A stretch of DNA of 64,000 bases, taken from an uncultured Pelagibacteraceae bacterium (GTDB taxonomy: Bacteria > Pseudomonadota > Alphaproteobacteria > Pelagibacterales > Pelagibacteraceae). Below, in pieces: positions 8,501-16,568 of the stretch. Position 1 is the stretch's first letter. The number at the start of each line of letters is the position of its first letter. Under the pieces are notes generated by a model. It saw only the letters and a list, made by a program, of their open reading frames with translations. It was not told the DNA's origin and searched no databases. The stretch lies in NCBI GenBank assembly GCA_902634775.1, contig CACPLG010000002.1, positions 53,697 through 117,696 of the forward strand, in the 5' to 3' direction. The position numbers and the translations under genes were made by a program.

Positions 8501-9841
8501 ATGAGCCAAAAACCTTCAATACCAAATTCGCTTAACGAACATTGGATGCCATTTACATCCAACAAAGATTTTAAAGAGAGACCAAGATTAATTACTGAAG
8601 CTAAAGGTGTTTATCTTAAAAACCACGAAGGAAATACTCAAATAGATGCAAGCTCTGGACTTTTTTGTAATCCACTTGGTCATGGTCGAATGGAAATTAT
8701 TGATGCAATTACAAATCAATTAAAAACATTAGATTATGCTCAACCTTTTCAACAAGGTTTTGGTGGATCTTTTGAATTAGCAACTAGAATTTCAAAACAC
8801 ACTCCAGGAAACTTAAATAGAATTTTTTATACAATTTGTGGATCTACTGCTGTAGAGACTGCAATTAAAATTAGTGTAGCTTATCATAAAGCAAGAGGTG
8901 AAGGTCAAAGATTTAGATTTGTAGGAAGAGAAAGAGCTTACCATGGTATGAATATTGGGGCTACTTCTGTAGGCGGTATGATTAATAACGTTAAAGCATA
9001 TGCAAGTGTCTTGATGCCAGGTGTAGTTCACATGAGACATACACATTTAGACGAACATAAATTTGTATCTGGTCAACCAGAAACTGGTGCAGATATAGCA
9101 AATGACTTAGAAAGAATTTGTACAAACTTTGGATCGGAAAATATTGCAGCATGTATTGTTGAACCAATTGCAGGTTCAACAGGGACACTTGTTCCTCCAG
9201 TTGGATACTTACAAAGATTAAGAGAACTTTGTGATAAACATAATATTCTTTTAATTTTTGATGAAGTAATAACTGGATGGGGTAGAACAGGTTCTGCTTT
9301 TGGCGCACAAGAATTTGGTGTTACTCCAGATATCATGACAATGGCAAAAGCAACAACTAATGGAATTGTTCCATTTGGTGTTGTTGCATGCAAAGAAGAA
9401 ATTTATGATGCTGTTGTAGACGCGGCACCTAAAGGTGCAGTAGAATTATTTCATGGATATACATATTCAGGAATTCCTGTATCTGTAGCTGCTGCTTTAG
9501 CAGTACAAGATATTTTTGAAAAAGAAGACATTTTTAAAAGAGCAAAAGAATTAAGCCCATACTTTCAAGAAGGATTATTTTCACTAAAAGATATTGATGT
9601 AGTTGAAAATATAAGAGGATATGGAATGATGGGTGGAATTGATATTAAGATGGATGGAAAACCAGGTAAAGCAGGACTAGCAACTTTCAAACATTGTTAT
9701 GATGCTGGAGTTAATTTCAAAGCTACAGGTGATGCGCTTATTATTGCACCTATGTTTATATGTGAAAAAAAACATATTGATGAAATAATCGAAAAATTAA
9801 GAACTGGAATTACTAACTACAGTAAAAGTAAAAAGAATTAA
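8501..9841 (+). CDS. Omega-amino acid (taurine/beta-alanine):pyruvate aminotransferase
   Basis: PLP-dependent class III aminotransferase of 446 residues. It moves the amino group from a terminal amine such as taurine, hypotaurine or beta-alanine to pyruvate, giving alanine plus an aldehyde (sulfoacetaldehyde from taurine). The LNEHWMPFT N-terminus, ELFHGYTYSGIPV and GQPETGADIANDLERI match the beta-alanine/omega-amino acid:pyruvate subgroup. The PLP-binding lysine is K283 in MTMAKATTNG and the pyridine-nitrogen aspartate is D254 in LIFDEVITGWG. Divergence from tauA and an alanine dehydrogenase 8 bp downstream make taurine catabolism the likeliest role. Substrate preference between taurine and beta-alanine cannot be settled from sequence. 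No clear Shine-Dalgarno precedes the ATG. Confidence 0.88.
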   Translation: MSQKPSIPNSLNEHWMPFTSNKDFKERPRLITEAKGVYLKNHEGNTQIDASSGLFCNPLGHGRMEIIDAITNQLKTLDYAQPFQQGFGGSFELATRISKHTPGNLNRIFYTICGSTAVETAIKISVAYHKARGEGQRFRFVGRERAYHGMNIGATSVGGMINNVKAYASVLMPGVVHMRHTHLDEHKFVSGQPETGADIANDLERICTNFGSENIAACIVEPIAGSTGTLVPPVGYLQRLRELCDKHNILLIFDEVITGWGRTGSAFGAQEFGVTPDIMTMAKATTNGIVPFGVVACKEEIYDAVVDAAPKGAVELFHGYTYSGIPVSVAAALAVQDIFEKEDIFKRAKELSPYFQEGLFSLKDIDVVENIRGYGMMGGIDIKMDGKPGKAGLATFKHCYDAGVNFKATGDALIIAPMFICEKKHIDEIIEKLRTGITNYSKSKKN

Positions 9842-9849
9842 TTTTCTTT

Positions 9850-10968
9850 ATGAAAATTGGTGTCCCCAAAGAAATAAAACCACAAGAAAATAGAATAGGA
9901 TTAACGCCTGAAAGTGTAAAAACTTTAGTAGGTGAGGGTCATGAAGTTTTAGTTGAGAATAATAGTGGATTTGAAGCTGGTTTTGATAACGATCAATACT
10001 CTAAAGCTGGTGCAAAAATTGTAAAAACAGCTGGTGATATTTTTAACGATGCAGACATAATAGTAAAAGTAAAAGAGCCTCAAAAAGCTGAAGTAGATAT
10101 GTTAAGAGAAAATCAAATTCTTTATACTTATCTTCATTTAGCAGCCGCAAAAGAACTTACTGAAGGATTGATTAAATCTAAAAGCATCAATATTGCTTAT
10201 GAAACCGTTACAGATGATAATGGCAGACTTCCGTTACTTGCTCCAATGAGTGCAGTTGCGGGTCGTATGTCAGTTCAAGCTGGAGCCCATTGTTTAGAAA
10301 AAAATCAAAAGGGTAGAGGTATTTTATTAGGTGGAGCACCAGGCGGTGAACCAGCAAATGTATTAATTCTTGGTGGTGGAGTAGTAGGAGAGAACGCTGC
10401 AATTATTGCAACAGGTATGAGAGCTAAAGTTCATATAGTTGATAAGTCTGAAGAAAGATTAAAACAATTAGTTAAAATGTTTGGTGATAAAATTATTCCA
10501 GAACAAAGTGATAAAGTTGATTTAAATAAATTAGTTTCCGAAGCTGATTTGTTAGTTGGTGGTGTTTTAATTCCTGGGGCAGAAGCTCCAAAATTAGTTA
10601 CCAAAGATATGCTAAAATTAATGAAAAGAGGCTCTGTAATAGTGGATGTTGCAATTGATCAAGGTGGATGTGTTGAAACAAGTAAACCAACTACTCATGG
10701 AGACCCTACATATATAGTAAATGATGTTGTTCATTATTGCGTAGCTAATATGCCAGGTGGAGTTCCTAGAACTTCTACATTTGCATTAAATAAAGCAACT
10801 CTCCCATACTTAGTGAAATTAGCAAATAAAGGTTATCAAAAAGCTTTAGGAGAAGATAAGAACTTCTTAGCAGGGCTCAATGTTCATAAAGGACATGTGA
10901 CCTATAAAGCTGTTGCAGATGTTTTTGGTCACGAATATGTTAGTGCAGGAGAAGCAATCAAAAATTAA
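9850..10968 (+). CDS. ald: Alanine dehydrogenase
   Basis: NAD-dependent oxidative deamination of L-alanine to pyruvate and ammonium; 372 residues, the normal length. It begins MKIGVPKEIKPQENRIGLTP, typical of the family. The substrate-binding lysine is in IVKVKEPQ (near residue 75), the catalytic histidine in LYTYLHLAA (near 96), and the NAD-binding glycine motif in VLILGGGVVGENAA (about 170-185). Placed 8 bp after the omega-aminotransferase, it regenerates the pyruvate acceptor and releases nitrogen as ammonium, the usual partnership in taurine degradation. Confidence 0.95.
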   Translation: MKIGVPKEIKPQENRIGLTPESVKTLVGEGHEVLVENNSGFEAGFDNDQYSKAGAKIVKTAGDIFNDADIIVKVKEPQKAEVDMLRENQILYTYLHLAAAKELTEGLIKSKSINIAYETVTDDNGRLPLLAPMSAVAGRMSVQAGAHCLEKNQKGRGILLGGAPGGEPANVLILGGGVVGENAAIIATGMRAKVHIVDKSEERLKQLVKMFGDKIIPEQSDKVDLNKLVSEADLLVGGVLIPGAEAPKLVTKDMLKLMKRGSVIVDVAIDQGGCVETSKPTTHGDPTYIVNDVVHYCVANMPGGVPRTSTFALNKATLPYLVKLANKGYQKALGEDKNFLAGLNVHKGHVTYKAVADVFGHEYVSAGEAIKN

Positions 10969-10972
10969 TTAG

Positions 10973-13417
10973 ATGAGTAAAAAAATACCTAGTAGCACAA
11001 AAGTTGTTGTTATTGGTGGTGGGGTTGTTGGATGTTCTTGCGCTTATCATTTAGCAAAATTTGGTTGGAAAGATGTTATCCTTTTAGAAAGAGATAAACT
11101 AACTTCTGGCACCACTTGGCATGCTGCGGGATTAGTCAGTCAATTAGGACCCTCTGCAACAATAACTAAAATAAGAAAATATTCTTTAGATTTATATAAA
11201 GAGCTTGAAAAAAAAGTAGATCATTCAGCAGGTCTTCGTTTGAACGGTGCAATGTCTATTGCTCAAGAAGAGGGTAGATGGCAAGAATTAAAAAGACAAG
11301 CAACCACTGCTCAACTTTTTGATGTTGATGTTCAAATTTTAAATAAAGATCAAATTAAAGAAAAAGTTCCATTAATTAAAAATGATGATTTGCTTGGAGG
11401 TATTTTAATGCCTGGCGATGGATCAGGAGATCCATCTGGAATAACTCAATTACTTGCTAAAGCTGCAAGAGCAGAAGGAGCTAAAATTTTTGAAGACTCA
11501 CCTGTTGAAGATATTTTAGTTAAAAATAAAAGAATAGAAGGTGTAGTTGTTAATGGAGAAAAAATTGAATGTGAGTATATTGTTTTAGCAACAGGAATGT
11601 GGTCAAGACAAATAGGAGAAAAATTAGGTATAAGTATTCCATTATATCCAGCTGAACACTTTTATGTAATTACGGAACCAATAAAAGAAGTACCAAAAGA
11701 TTTACCAGTAATCAGAGATTTTGATAGCAGAACTTATTTTAAAGAAGATGCTGGAAAATTACTTTTAGGAATTTTTGAAGGAAAATCAATTCCAGCATTT
11801 GATAAATCTAATAAAGTTCCAGAGGATTTTTCTTTTGGTGAGTTTCCAGAAAACCTAGAACATTTTGAACCTTATTTAAATGCGTGTATGAAAAGATTTC
11901 CTATTTTAGAAAAAACGGGAATAAGAAAGTTTTTTGCAGGACCAGAATCTTTTACACCTGATACAAATACTTTATTGGGCGAAGTTCCTGAAGTTAAAAA
12001 CTTTTTTGTTTGTTGTGGTTTAAATAGTATTGGAATAGCAAGTGCTGGGGGTGTTGGTAAAGTTACAGCTGAGTGGATGATGAATGGTCATATTAATGAG
12101 GATATTTTTAGTTATGACATTAAAAGATTTCAAAAATTTCACTCAGGTATTAATTTTATAAAAGAAAGGGTGACAGAAACACTTGGTGATTTATATGGAA
12201 TGCATTGGCCATATAAACAACACAAAACTTCAAGAAATGTAATTACACTTCCTTATCATGACAGATTAAAAGATCATGGTGCATGTTTTGGTGTTTCAGG
12301 TGGTTATGAAAGACCAATGTGGTTTTCTAAAGATGAAAAAAACAAAGATTATGAATATAGTTACAATTATCAAAACTGGTATCCAAGTGCTGAATTTGAG
12401 ACAAAAAATGCAAGATCAAATGTTGGTTTATTTGAATTATCTCCATTTTCAAAATTCGATTTAAAAGGTGAAAAAGCACATGAAGAATTACAAATTTTAT
12501 GTACAGCTAATATCCCAAATGAACCTGGTAAAATTAAATATACACAAATGTTAAATAAAGACGGTGGAATTGAAACTGATTTAACTGTTATTTGTATCGA
12601 AAAGAATTATTTTAGAATTGTTTCTTCAGCTGCAAATAGAGAACATGATAAATTTCATATTTTAAAGCATATTTCTAAAGATGTGAAATTAACTGATGTA
12701 ACAGAGGATTATTGTTGTTTAGGTTTATTTGGACCAAAAAGCAGAGATATGATTTCTTCAATAAGTTCTGACGATTTTTCTAATGAAAACTTTAAATTTG
12801 CTACAGCAAAATTTGTTAAAATAAATGATGTAGAAGTATGGGCTCAAAGAATTTCATATGTGGGCGAATTAGGCTTTGAACTTTATGTAAAAAAAGAAAA
12901 TGCATTAAAACTTTTTGATATTTTAATCGATGAAGGAAAAACTTATAAAATTTCTCTTTGTGGAATGCATGCAATGGATATTATGAGGATGGAAAGTGGT
13001 TATTTACATTGGGGCCATGATATTTCACCTGAAGAAAATCAATTTGAAGCAGGTTTAAATTTTGCTGTTAGTTTTAAAAAGAATATAAATTTTATTGGAA
13101 GAGCAGCATTGGAAAAAAAGCGAGACAAAAAGGACCATAAGAAATTTAAAATGCTCATTTTGAACCATTCTAAAGAAGGAGCACCTCTTCTGCTTCATGA
13201 CGAGCCGATCTATTTAAAAGATAAGATTGTGGGACATACAACTTCTGGCTGTTACTCTTTTAATTACAACAAAAATTTAGCATTTGGCTACATTAATTCA
13301 GGCTTAACTAGTGATCAGATAGATAAACAAGCCTTTGAGATAGAGGTTGAGAAAGAAAAATACTCAGCATCTGTGATCACCCGACCCCTCAATGATAAGA
13401 AGCTTAGTTCTTTGTAG
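10973..13417 (+). CDS. Dimethylglycine/sarcosine dehydrogenase-like flavoprotein fused to a GcvT folate domain
   Basis: Two-domain N-demethylating flavoenzyme of 814 residues. The N-terminal FAD domain (about 1-400) has the dinucleotide motif VVVIGGGVVGCSCAYHLA and the TTWHAAGLV segment whose histidine carries the covalent flavin in dimethylglycine and sarcosine dehydrogenases. The C-terminal half (about 430-814) is a GcvT/aminomethyltransferase-like fold with RISYVGELGFELYV and CGMHAMDIMRMESGYLHWGH, which would pass the one-carbon unit to tetrahydrofolate. It starts 4 bp after ald and is probably cotranscribed. Known members act on dimethylglycine and sarcosine; next to taurine genes, N-methylated taurines are a possible alternative. 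Confidence 0.87.
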   Translation: MSKKIPSSTKVVVIGGGVVGCSCAYHLAKFGWKDVILLERDKLTSGTTWHAAGLVSQLGPSATITKIRKYSLDLYKELEKKVDHSAGLRLNGAMSIAQEEGRWQELKRQATTAQLFDVDVQILNKDQIKEKVPLIKNDDLLGGILMPGDGSGDPSGITQLLAKAARAEGAKIFEDSPVEDILVKNKRIEGVVVNGEKIECEYIVLATGMWSRQIGEKLGISIPLYPAEHFYVITEPIKEVPKDLPVIRDFDSRTYFKEDAGKLLLGIFEGKSIPAFDKSNKVPEDFSFGEFPENLEHFEPYLNACMKRFPILEKTGIRKFFAGPESFTPDTNTLLGEVPEVKNFFVCCGLNSIGIASAGGVGKVTAEWMMNGHINEDIFSYDIKRFQKFHSGINFIKERVTETLGDLYGMHWPYKQHKTSRNVITLPYHDRLKDHGACFGVSGGYERPMWFSKDEKNKDYEYSYNYQNWYPSAEFETKNARSNVGLFELSPFSKFDLKGEKAHEELQILCTANIPNEPGKIKYTQMLNKDGGIETDLTVICIEKNYFRIVSSAANREHDKFHILKHISKDVKLTDVTEDYCCLGLFGPKSRDMISSISSDDFSNENFKFATAKFVKINDVEVWAQRISYVGELGFELYVKKENALKLFDILIDEGKTYKISLCGMHAMDIMRMESGYLHWGHDISPEENQFEAGLNFAVSFKKNINFIGRAALEKKRDKKDHKKFKMLILNHSKEGAPLLLHDEPIYLKDKIVGHTTSGCYSFNYNKNLAFGYINSGLTSDQIDKQAFEIEVEKEKYSASVITRPLNDKKLSSL

Positions 13418-13507
13418 GACCATTTTGAACGGGGCTTGAAAATTTGTAACTCATTTTGAACAACACTTTTCTTGAAAAAACGAATCGGGTGGTGTTAAAT
13501 ACAATCT

Positions 13508-13696
13508 ATGAGTGGGGAAACATCAAGTTACAATCAACAAGTAGAGCTTAAAAAAACGCCAAATATTAAAGTTGATATCAACGATTTACTATCAAGAGTT
13601 AGAGACGAGAAGAAAAAAGAAAGAAAAGAAAATCTTTTATTTTTAGGTCTAATTGGTTCAGTGATAGTGATTACTGGTATAATCGCGTCTCTTTAA
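13508..13696 (+). CDS. Small single-pass membrane protein of unknown function
   Basis: A 62-residue protein, not recognised. Residues 1-40 are hydrophilic, ending in a strongly basic segment (RDEKKKERKEN). Residues 42-61 form one membrane helix (LLFLGLIGSVIVITGIIASL) ending right at the C-terminus, so it is probably tail-anchored with the N-terminus inside. It follows the flavoprotein gene by 90 bp and converges on the regulator gene, overlapping its end by 4 bp. Codon use looks like the neighbours, so it is likely a real gene. Confidence 0.65.
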   Translation: MSGETSSYNQQVELKKTPNIKVDINDLLSRVRDEKKKERKENLLFLGLIGSVIVITGIIASL

Positions 13697-14697
13697 TTAA
13701 ATACGATAGTATTCAATATTTTCGTTAACATTCTAATAAATCTTTCTTCATTAGTTTTATTAATATCACGAATTGTTTTTAAATTTATATCTTTTTCAAT
13801 AGTTTTTGTATCCAATTTTGGCACCCCGAATAAAAGATAAAGATTATTTTTATCTTTTTTTAGCAATTTTCTCTTAATCAAATTATTTAATTTTCTAAGA
13901 GCTGTAGGTCTTGGTACCCCTGATAACTCAGATATAGTCATGGCATTCAAACCTTGATTTCCTTCATTGTTTAATTTTTCAATAAAATTATCCGCTGTTA
14001 ATTCTGGACTTAAATTTTCTTTAAAACTTTTATTGATTACAAGATTTTGATTATAAGCACATTGAGCCCAGATAGACCAAGTCTCTATATCTCCGAAAAA
14101 TTTTTTCCAGCCTAAGATAGTTGGTATTTGAAATTCCAAAAAAATAGTCCAAATTTGTGTAAAACTATCTCTCATTCTTTTATCTAAAACAGAATTTTCA
14201 ACTTTTTTGTCTAAATAACCTGCTTGACTTAAAAAAACTGTAAATCTTGAAAGTAATCTTGCCAAGTTTCGTATTGAATTTTTTGGTTTTTGGTACTCTT
14301 GTCCTTTACGATTTATCATTATTTTTTTCTTATCTTTTTTAATAGCACCATCTCTTTCCATCTCTAAAATTTTTCTTCTAGTAGTTTCTTTTGAAATTAG
14401 TAATTCTCTTGATAAATCAATTATATTTATTTTTGGTATTTCGTAAGTCTCTTTTGCATAAAACTCATCAAATGAAATTTTGATTTGATAATCTTTATAT
14501 GCTTTAAAAGTTTTTTGTACTAAATGAATTAAGATTATATACTTATCAAAATCTTTAAATCTATTATAAGCAGCAAGTAGCCACTGTTGTTGGAAATAAA
14601 ATCTTTCTGTAACGATATAATTAAAATTTTTGTGATAGATGGATTTAACTTGTTCTTCTTGGATTTGATTTGAAAATTTTAACTCTCTTAAAGACAT
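13693..14697 (-). CDS. Putative transcription regulator with two helix-turn-helix segments
   Basis: A 334-residue, probably DNA-binding protein that I cannot place in a named family. Two winged-helix-like segments are visible: one near residues 80-115 (INIIDLSRELLISKETTRRK, then ILEMERDGAIKKD) and one near 265-295 (MTISELSGVPRPTALRKLNN, then LIKRKLLKKD). The frame extends 18 bp upstream to a TTG at 14715, but the ATG at 14695-14697 (MSLRELKFSN) is the more natural start. Between the two segments lies a mixed helical region with Trp-rich patches. It is divergent from a BASS transporter (110 bp gap) and may regulate it. Function is inferred only from the helix-turn-helix patterns. Confidence 0.6.
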   Translation of the reverse strand: MSLRELKFSNQIQEEQVKSIYHKNFNYIVTERFYFQQQWLLAAYNRFKDFDKYIILIHLVQKTFKAYKDYQIKISFDEFYAKETYEIPKINIIDLSRELLISKETTRRKILEMERDGAIKKDKKKIMINRKGQEYQKPKNSIRNLARLLSRFTVFLSQAGYLDKKVENSVLDKRMRDSFTQIWTIFLEFQIPTILGWKKFFGDIETWSIWAQCAYNQNLVINKSFKENLSPELTADNFIEKLNNEGNQGLNAMTISELSGVPRPTALRKLNNLIKRKLLKKDKNNLYLLFGVPKLDTKTIEKDINLKTIRDINKTNEERFIRMLTKILNTIVFN

Positions 14698-14807
14698 TTT
14701 ATAAAGTTTACGCAAATAATCCTAAATTTTATGATTTAGCAACCCCAAAATGAACAAAAATGTCTTGAATTTTATTTTTTTTCGTTCATAAAGCGAGGGA
14801 GGTAATT

Positions 14808-15662
14808 GTGGAATTTGTAAAAACTGTTGGACCACTTGGCATGATTTTCATCATGTTTTCTTTGGGTCTTAATCTTTCTTATAAAGATTTTTTTGAGGTA
14901 TTAAAAAAACCAAGAAATCTAATTATTGCTCTTATATGTCAAATGTTAATGCTTCCTTTAATTGGAATTATCATTATTTCTTTCTTTCCGATGCAGGCCG
15001 AATTTCAACTTGGTGTATTTTTATTATTAATTCTTCCTTCTGCAGTAATGTCAAATTATGCAACTAAACTTGTCAAAGGAAATGTAGCGTTGTCAATAAC
15101 CATCACCTCTATTTGTGGATTAGTGTCATTTATATCCATCCCAATATTTTTAAAGATCTATGCAGCCTTCTTTTTATCGGTAGAATTTGATCTAAATCTT
15201 TTGAAATTTTCAGTAAGGATGTTTTTATTTATTGCTTTGCCAACATTTGTTGGAATTCTCGTGAGAGGAAATTTTAGACGATTTTCAGAGCGTAACAATT
15301 TAAAGTTTGATAGAGCAGCTTTAGCTTTGTTTATAATTATTTTATTAGTAGCAATATTTACTGAGCAAGGAAACTTAGGTGGCTATTTTGCTGATGCAGG
15401 AGCAATTGCATTTGTCGTAATCATTTCTGTATTAACCTCAGTATATTTAATAACAAGGTATACTTTGAGAGATATAAAGGTTCAAAGAACTATAATGATT
15501 GAGGCCATGCTGCAAAATGGAGCGATGGGTTTTATCGTTGGAGCTCAATTATTTCATGAGATTGAATATATTACACCGATAGCAATTTATGCTTTAATTC
15601 AATATGTGGCCTTAATGTTCTATATAGGAAACATCAATATAAACAAAATTACTGCAAAATAA
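14808..15662 (+). CDS. Second BASS-family membrane transporter
   Basis: A 284-residue transporter of the same family and length as the one at 1693. It begins with GTG, preceded by a good Shine-Dalgarno (GAGGGAGG). The first helix carries LGMIFIMFSLGLNLSYKDF; the conserved middle segment reads LPSAVMSNYATKLVKGNVALS and the late segment EAMLQNGAMGFIVGAQLF. The conserved proline-glycine pair of the first copy (APGG) is LPSA here, so substrate use may differ. It is divergent from the two-HTH protein, a plausible regulator. Substrate unknown. Confidence 0.87.
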   Translation: MEFVKTVGPLGMIFIMFSLGLNLSYKDFFEVLKKPRNLIIALICQMLMLPLIGIIIISFFPMQAEFQLGVFLLLILPSAVMSNYATKLVKGNVALSITITSICGLVSFISIPIFLKIYAAFFLSVEFDLNLLKFSVRMFLFIALPTFVGILVRGNFRRFSERNNLKFDRAALALFIIILLVAIFTEQGNLGGYFADAGAIAFVVIISVLTSVYLITRYTLRDIKVQRTIMIEAMLQNGAMGFIVGAQLFHEIEYITPIAIYALIQYVALMFYIGNININKITAK

Positions 15663-15747
15663 TCTAAAGTTTTATTAATTTATTTCACTAATTAACCAAC
15701 AATGTTAGTTGAACGAATTACTGTTCTTGATATATAAACCAACAAAA

Positions 15748-15930
15748 ATGAATCCTACAGATATATTGTTAAGTATAGCTATTGTTGGCATATACACTCA
15801 AATTTATATTTATTTAAAGACTAATTATAAGAAACAAAATGACATGATTAGACTTTTTTCCATAGGATTTATATATGCTACAATAATTACAGGTATATTA
15901 TATTACTTAATAAAATATATTGCGTCATAA
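15748..15930 (+). CDS. Small two-helix membrane protein
   Basis: A 60-residue protein, not recognised, starting at ATG 15748 (MNPTDILLSI). The same frame is open back to a TTG at 15709, which would add 13 residues, but no ribosome site is obvious for either start. Two membrane helices are visible: about 5-25 (ILLSIAIVGIYTQIYIYLK) and 37-57 (IGFIYATIITGILYYLIKYI), joined by a charged loop (NYKKQND). The following cupin gene starts 13 bp downstream, so the two may be cotranscribed. Confidence 0.5.
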   Translation: MNPTDILLSIAIVGIYTQIYIYLKTNYKKQNDMIRLFSIGFIYATIITGILYYLIKYIAS

Positions 15931-15943
15931 AAATATAATTTGA

Positions 15944-16351
15944 ATGAGTTTTGTTAAATCACTAATTAAGCAACATAAAATGATAGCACACCCAGAAGGT
16001 GGACATTATGTTGAAATATTTAAAAATAAAGATGTTAGCCATATTTATTTTTTATTAGAACAGCATGAACATTCCCATTGGCATCGAATAACAAAAAATG
16101 AGACCTTACATTTTTACTCAGGTAGCCCATTATTAATTTATACTTCTAAAGATGGAGATGAATTTGAAACTAATGAAATCGGATCAAAAAATAATTTTAA
16201 TTTTAATATTAAAAAGAATATATGGTTTGCAATGAAATCATCAGGATCTTATAGTTTGATAGGTTGTACAGTAGCACCTGCTTTTGAATTTAGCGACTTA
16301 GAATTAGCGCCAAAAAACTGGAAACCGTCTAAATTTGATATTGCTCTTTAG
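15944..16351 (+). CDS. Cupin-fold protein of the DUF985 family
   Basis: A 135-residue soluble protein. Features of the DUF985/Cupin_5 family are HPEGGHYVEIF (residues 17-27), IYFLLEQHEHSHWHRI with a histidine cluster typical of cupin metal ligands (about 35-50), LHFYSGSPL and the C-terminal GCTVAPAFEFSDLELA. No enzymatic activity is firmly assigned to most members. It ends just left of the tRNA-associated repeat unit, so it is probably the original chromosomal neighbour of that tRNA gene. Confidence 0.8.
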   Translation: MSFVKSLIKQHKMIAHPEGGHYVEIFKNKDVSHIYFLLEQHEHSHWHRITKNETLHFYSGSPLLIYTSKDGDEFETNEIGSKNNFNFNIKKNIWFAMKSSGSYSLIGCTVAPAFEFSDLELAPKNWKPSKFDIAL

Positions 16352-16361
16352 TATTTCTTGT

Positions 16362-16389
16362 TTGAATGAAAAAAAATAAGTAGTATAAA
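16362..16389 (+). promoter_or_regulatory. Left copy of the tRNA promoter
   Basis: TTGAAT (16362-16367) and TATAAA (16384-16389) with a 16-bp spacer form a sigma-70-like promoter, identical to the one before the intact tRNA. In this copy it faces the truncated tRNA and then the zinc-ribbon gene at 16569, with no clear terminator between. Confidence 0.65.
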
Positions 16390-16405
16390 TCAATACGGAT
16401 TAAAT

Positions 16406-16464
16406 GGCGGGGTAGCTCAGTTGGTTAGAGCGCGGGACTCATAAGCCCGAGGTCAGTGGTTCGA
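16406..16464 (+). pseudogene. Truncated tRNA-Met(CAT): 5' 59 nt only
   Basis: Acceptor 5' strand, D arm, anticodon arm with CAT, and the 5' strand of the T arm are identical to the intact tRNA at 17384. The sequence departs after TTCGA, so the 3' T-stem strand, the acceptor 3' strand and CCA are missing (the sequence that follows does not pair with the acceptor). It cannot form a normal tRNA and is the remnant left at the outer end of the 978-bp unit. Confidence 0.92.
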
Positions 16465-16506
16465 AGTCATTAAAAAATAATCCTAATCTCAAAATAATAT
16501 TAAACT

Positions 16507-16528
16507 GGCCACACATAGGGCACACTGA
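16507..16528 (+). repeat. Paired 11-bp direct repeat, left inner end of the unit
   Basis: GGCCACACATA (16507-16517) followed directly by GGGCACACTGA (16518-16528). A related pair occurs at the right inner end (17283-17304). Adjacent 10-11-bp direct repeats just inside a tRNA core resemble arm-type binding sites of tyrosine recombinases; that reading is an inference. Confidence 0.6.
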
Positions 16529-16568
16529 TAATATAATTTTTAATAAATTTTAAAAAGGGAATTTTTTT

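Larger units (their letters stand above)
16357..16464 (+). repeat. Left copy of a 108-bp direct repeat (tRNA promoter plus 5' part of tRNA-Met)
   Basis: Bases 16357-16464 match 17335-17442 at 103 of 108 positions by eye. All five differences lie in the short spacer between the promoter and the tRNA start (16394-16402). Identity stops abruptly inside the T-loop: left reads TTCGA then AGTCATT, right reads TTCGA then TCCCACT. The offset is 978 bp. This is the layout left by site-specific integration at a tRNA gene, or by a tandem duplication of the 978-bp unit. Confidence 0.95.

Noticed and set aside
8813..9393. Antisense open frames inside the aminotransferase and many similar frames elsewhere
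   Set aside because: They are opposite or out of frame to strongly recognised genes and show no family features of their own.
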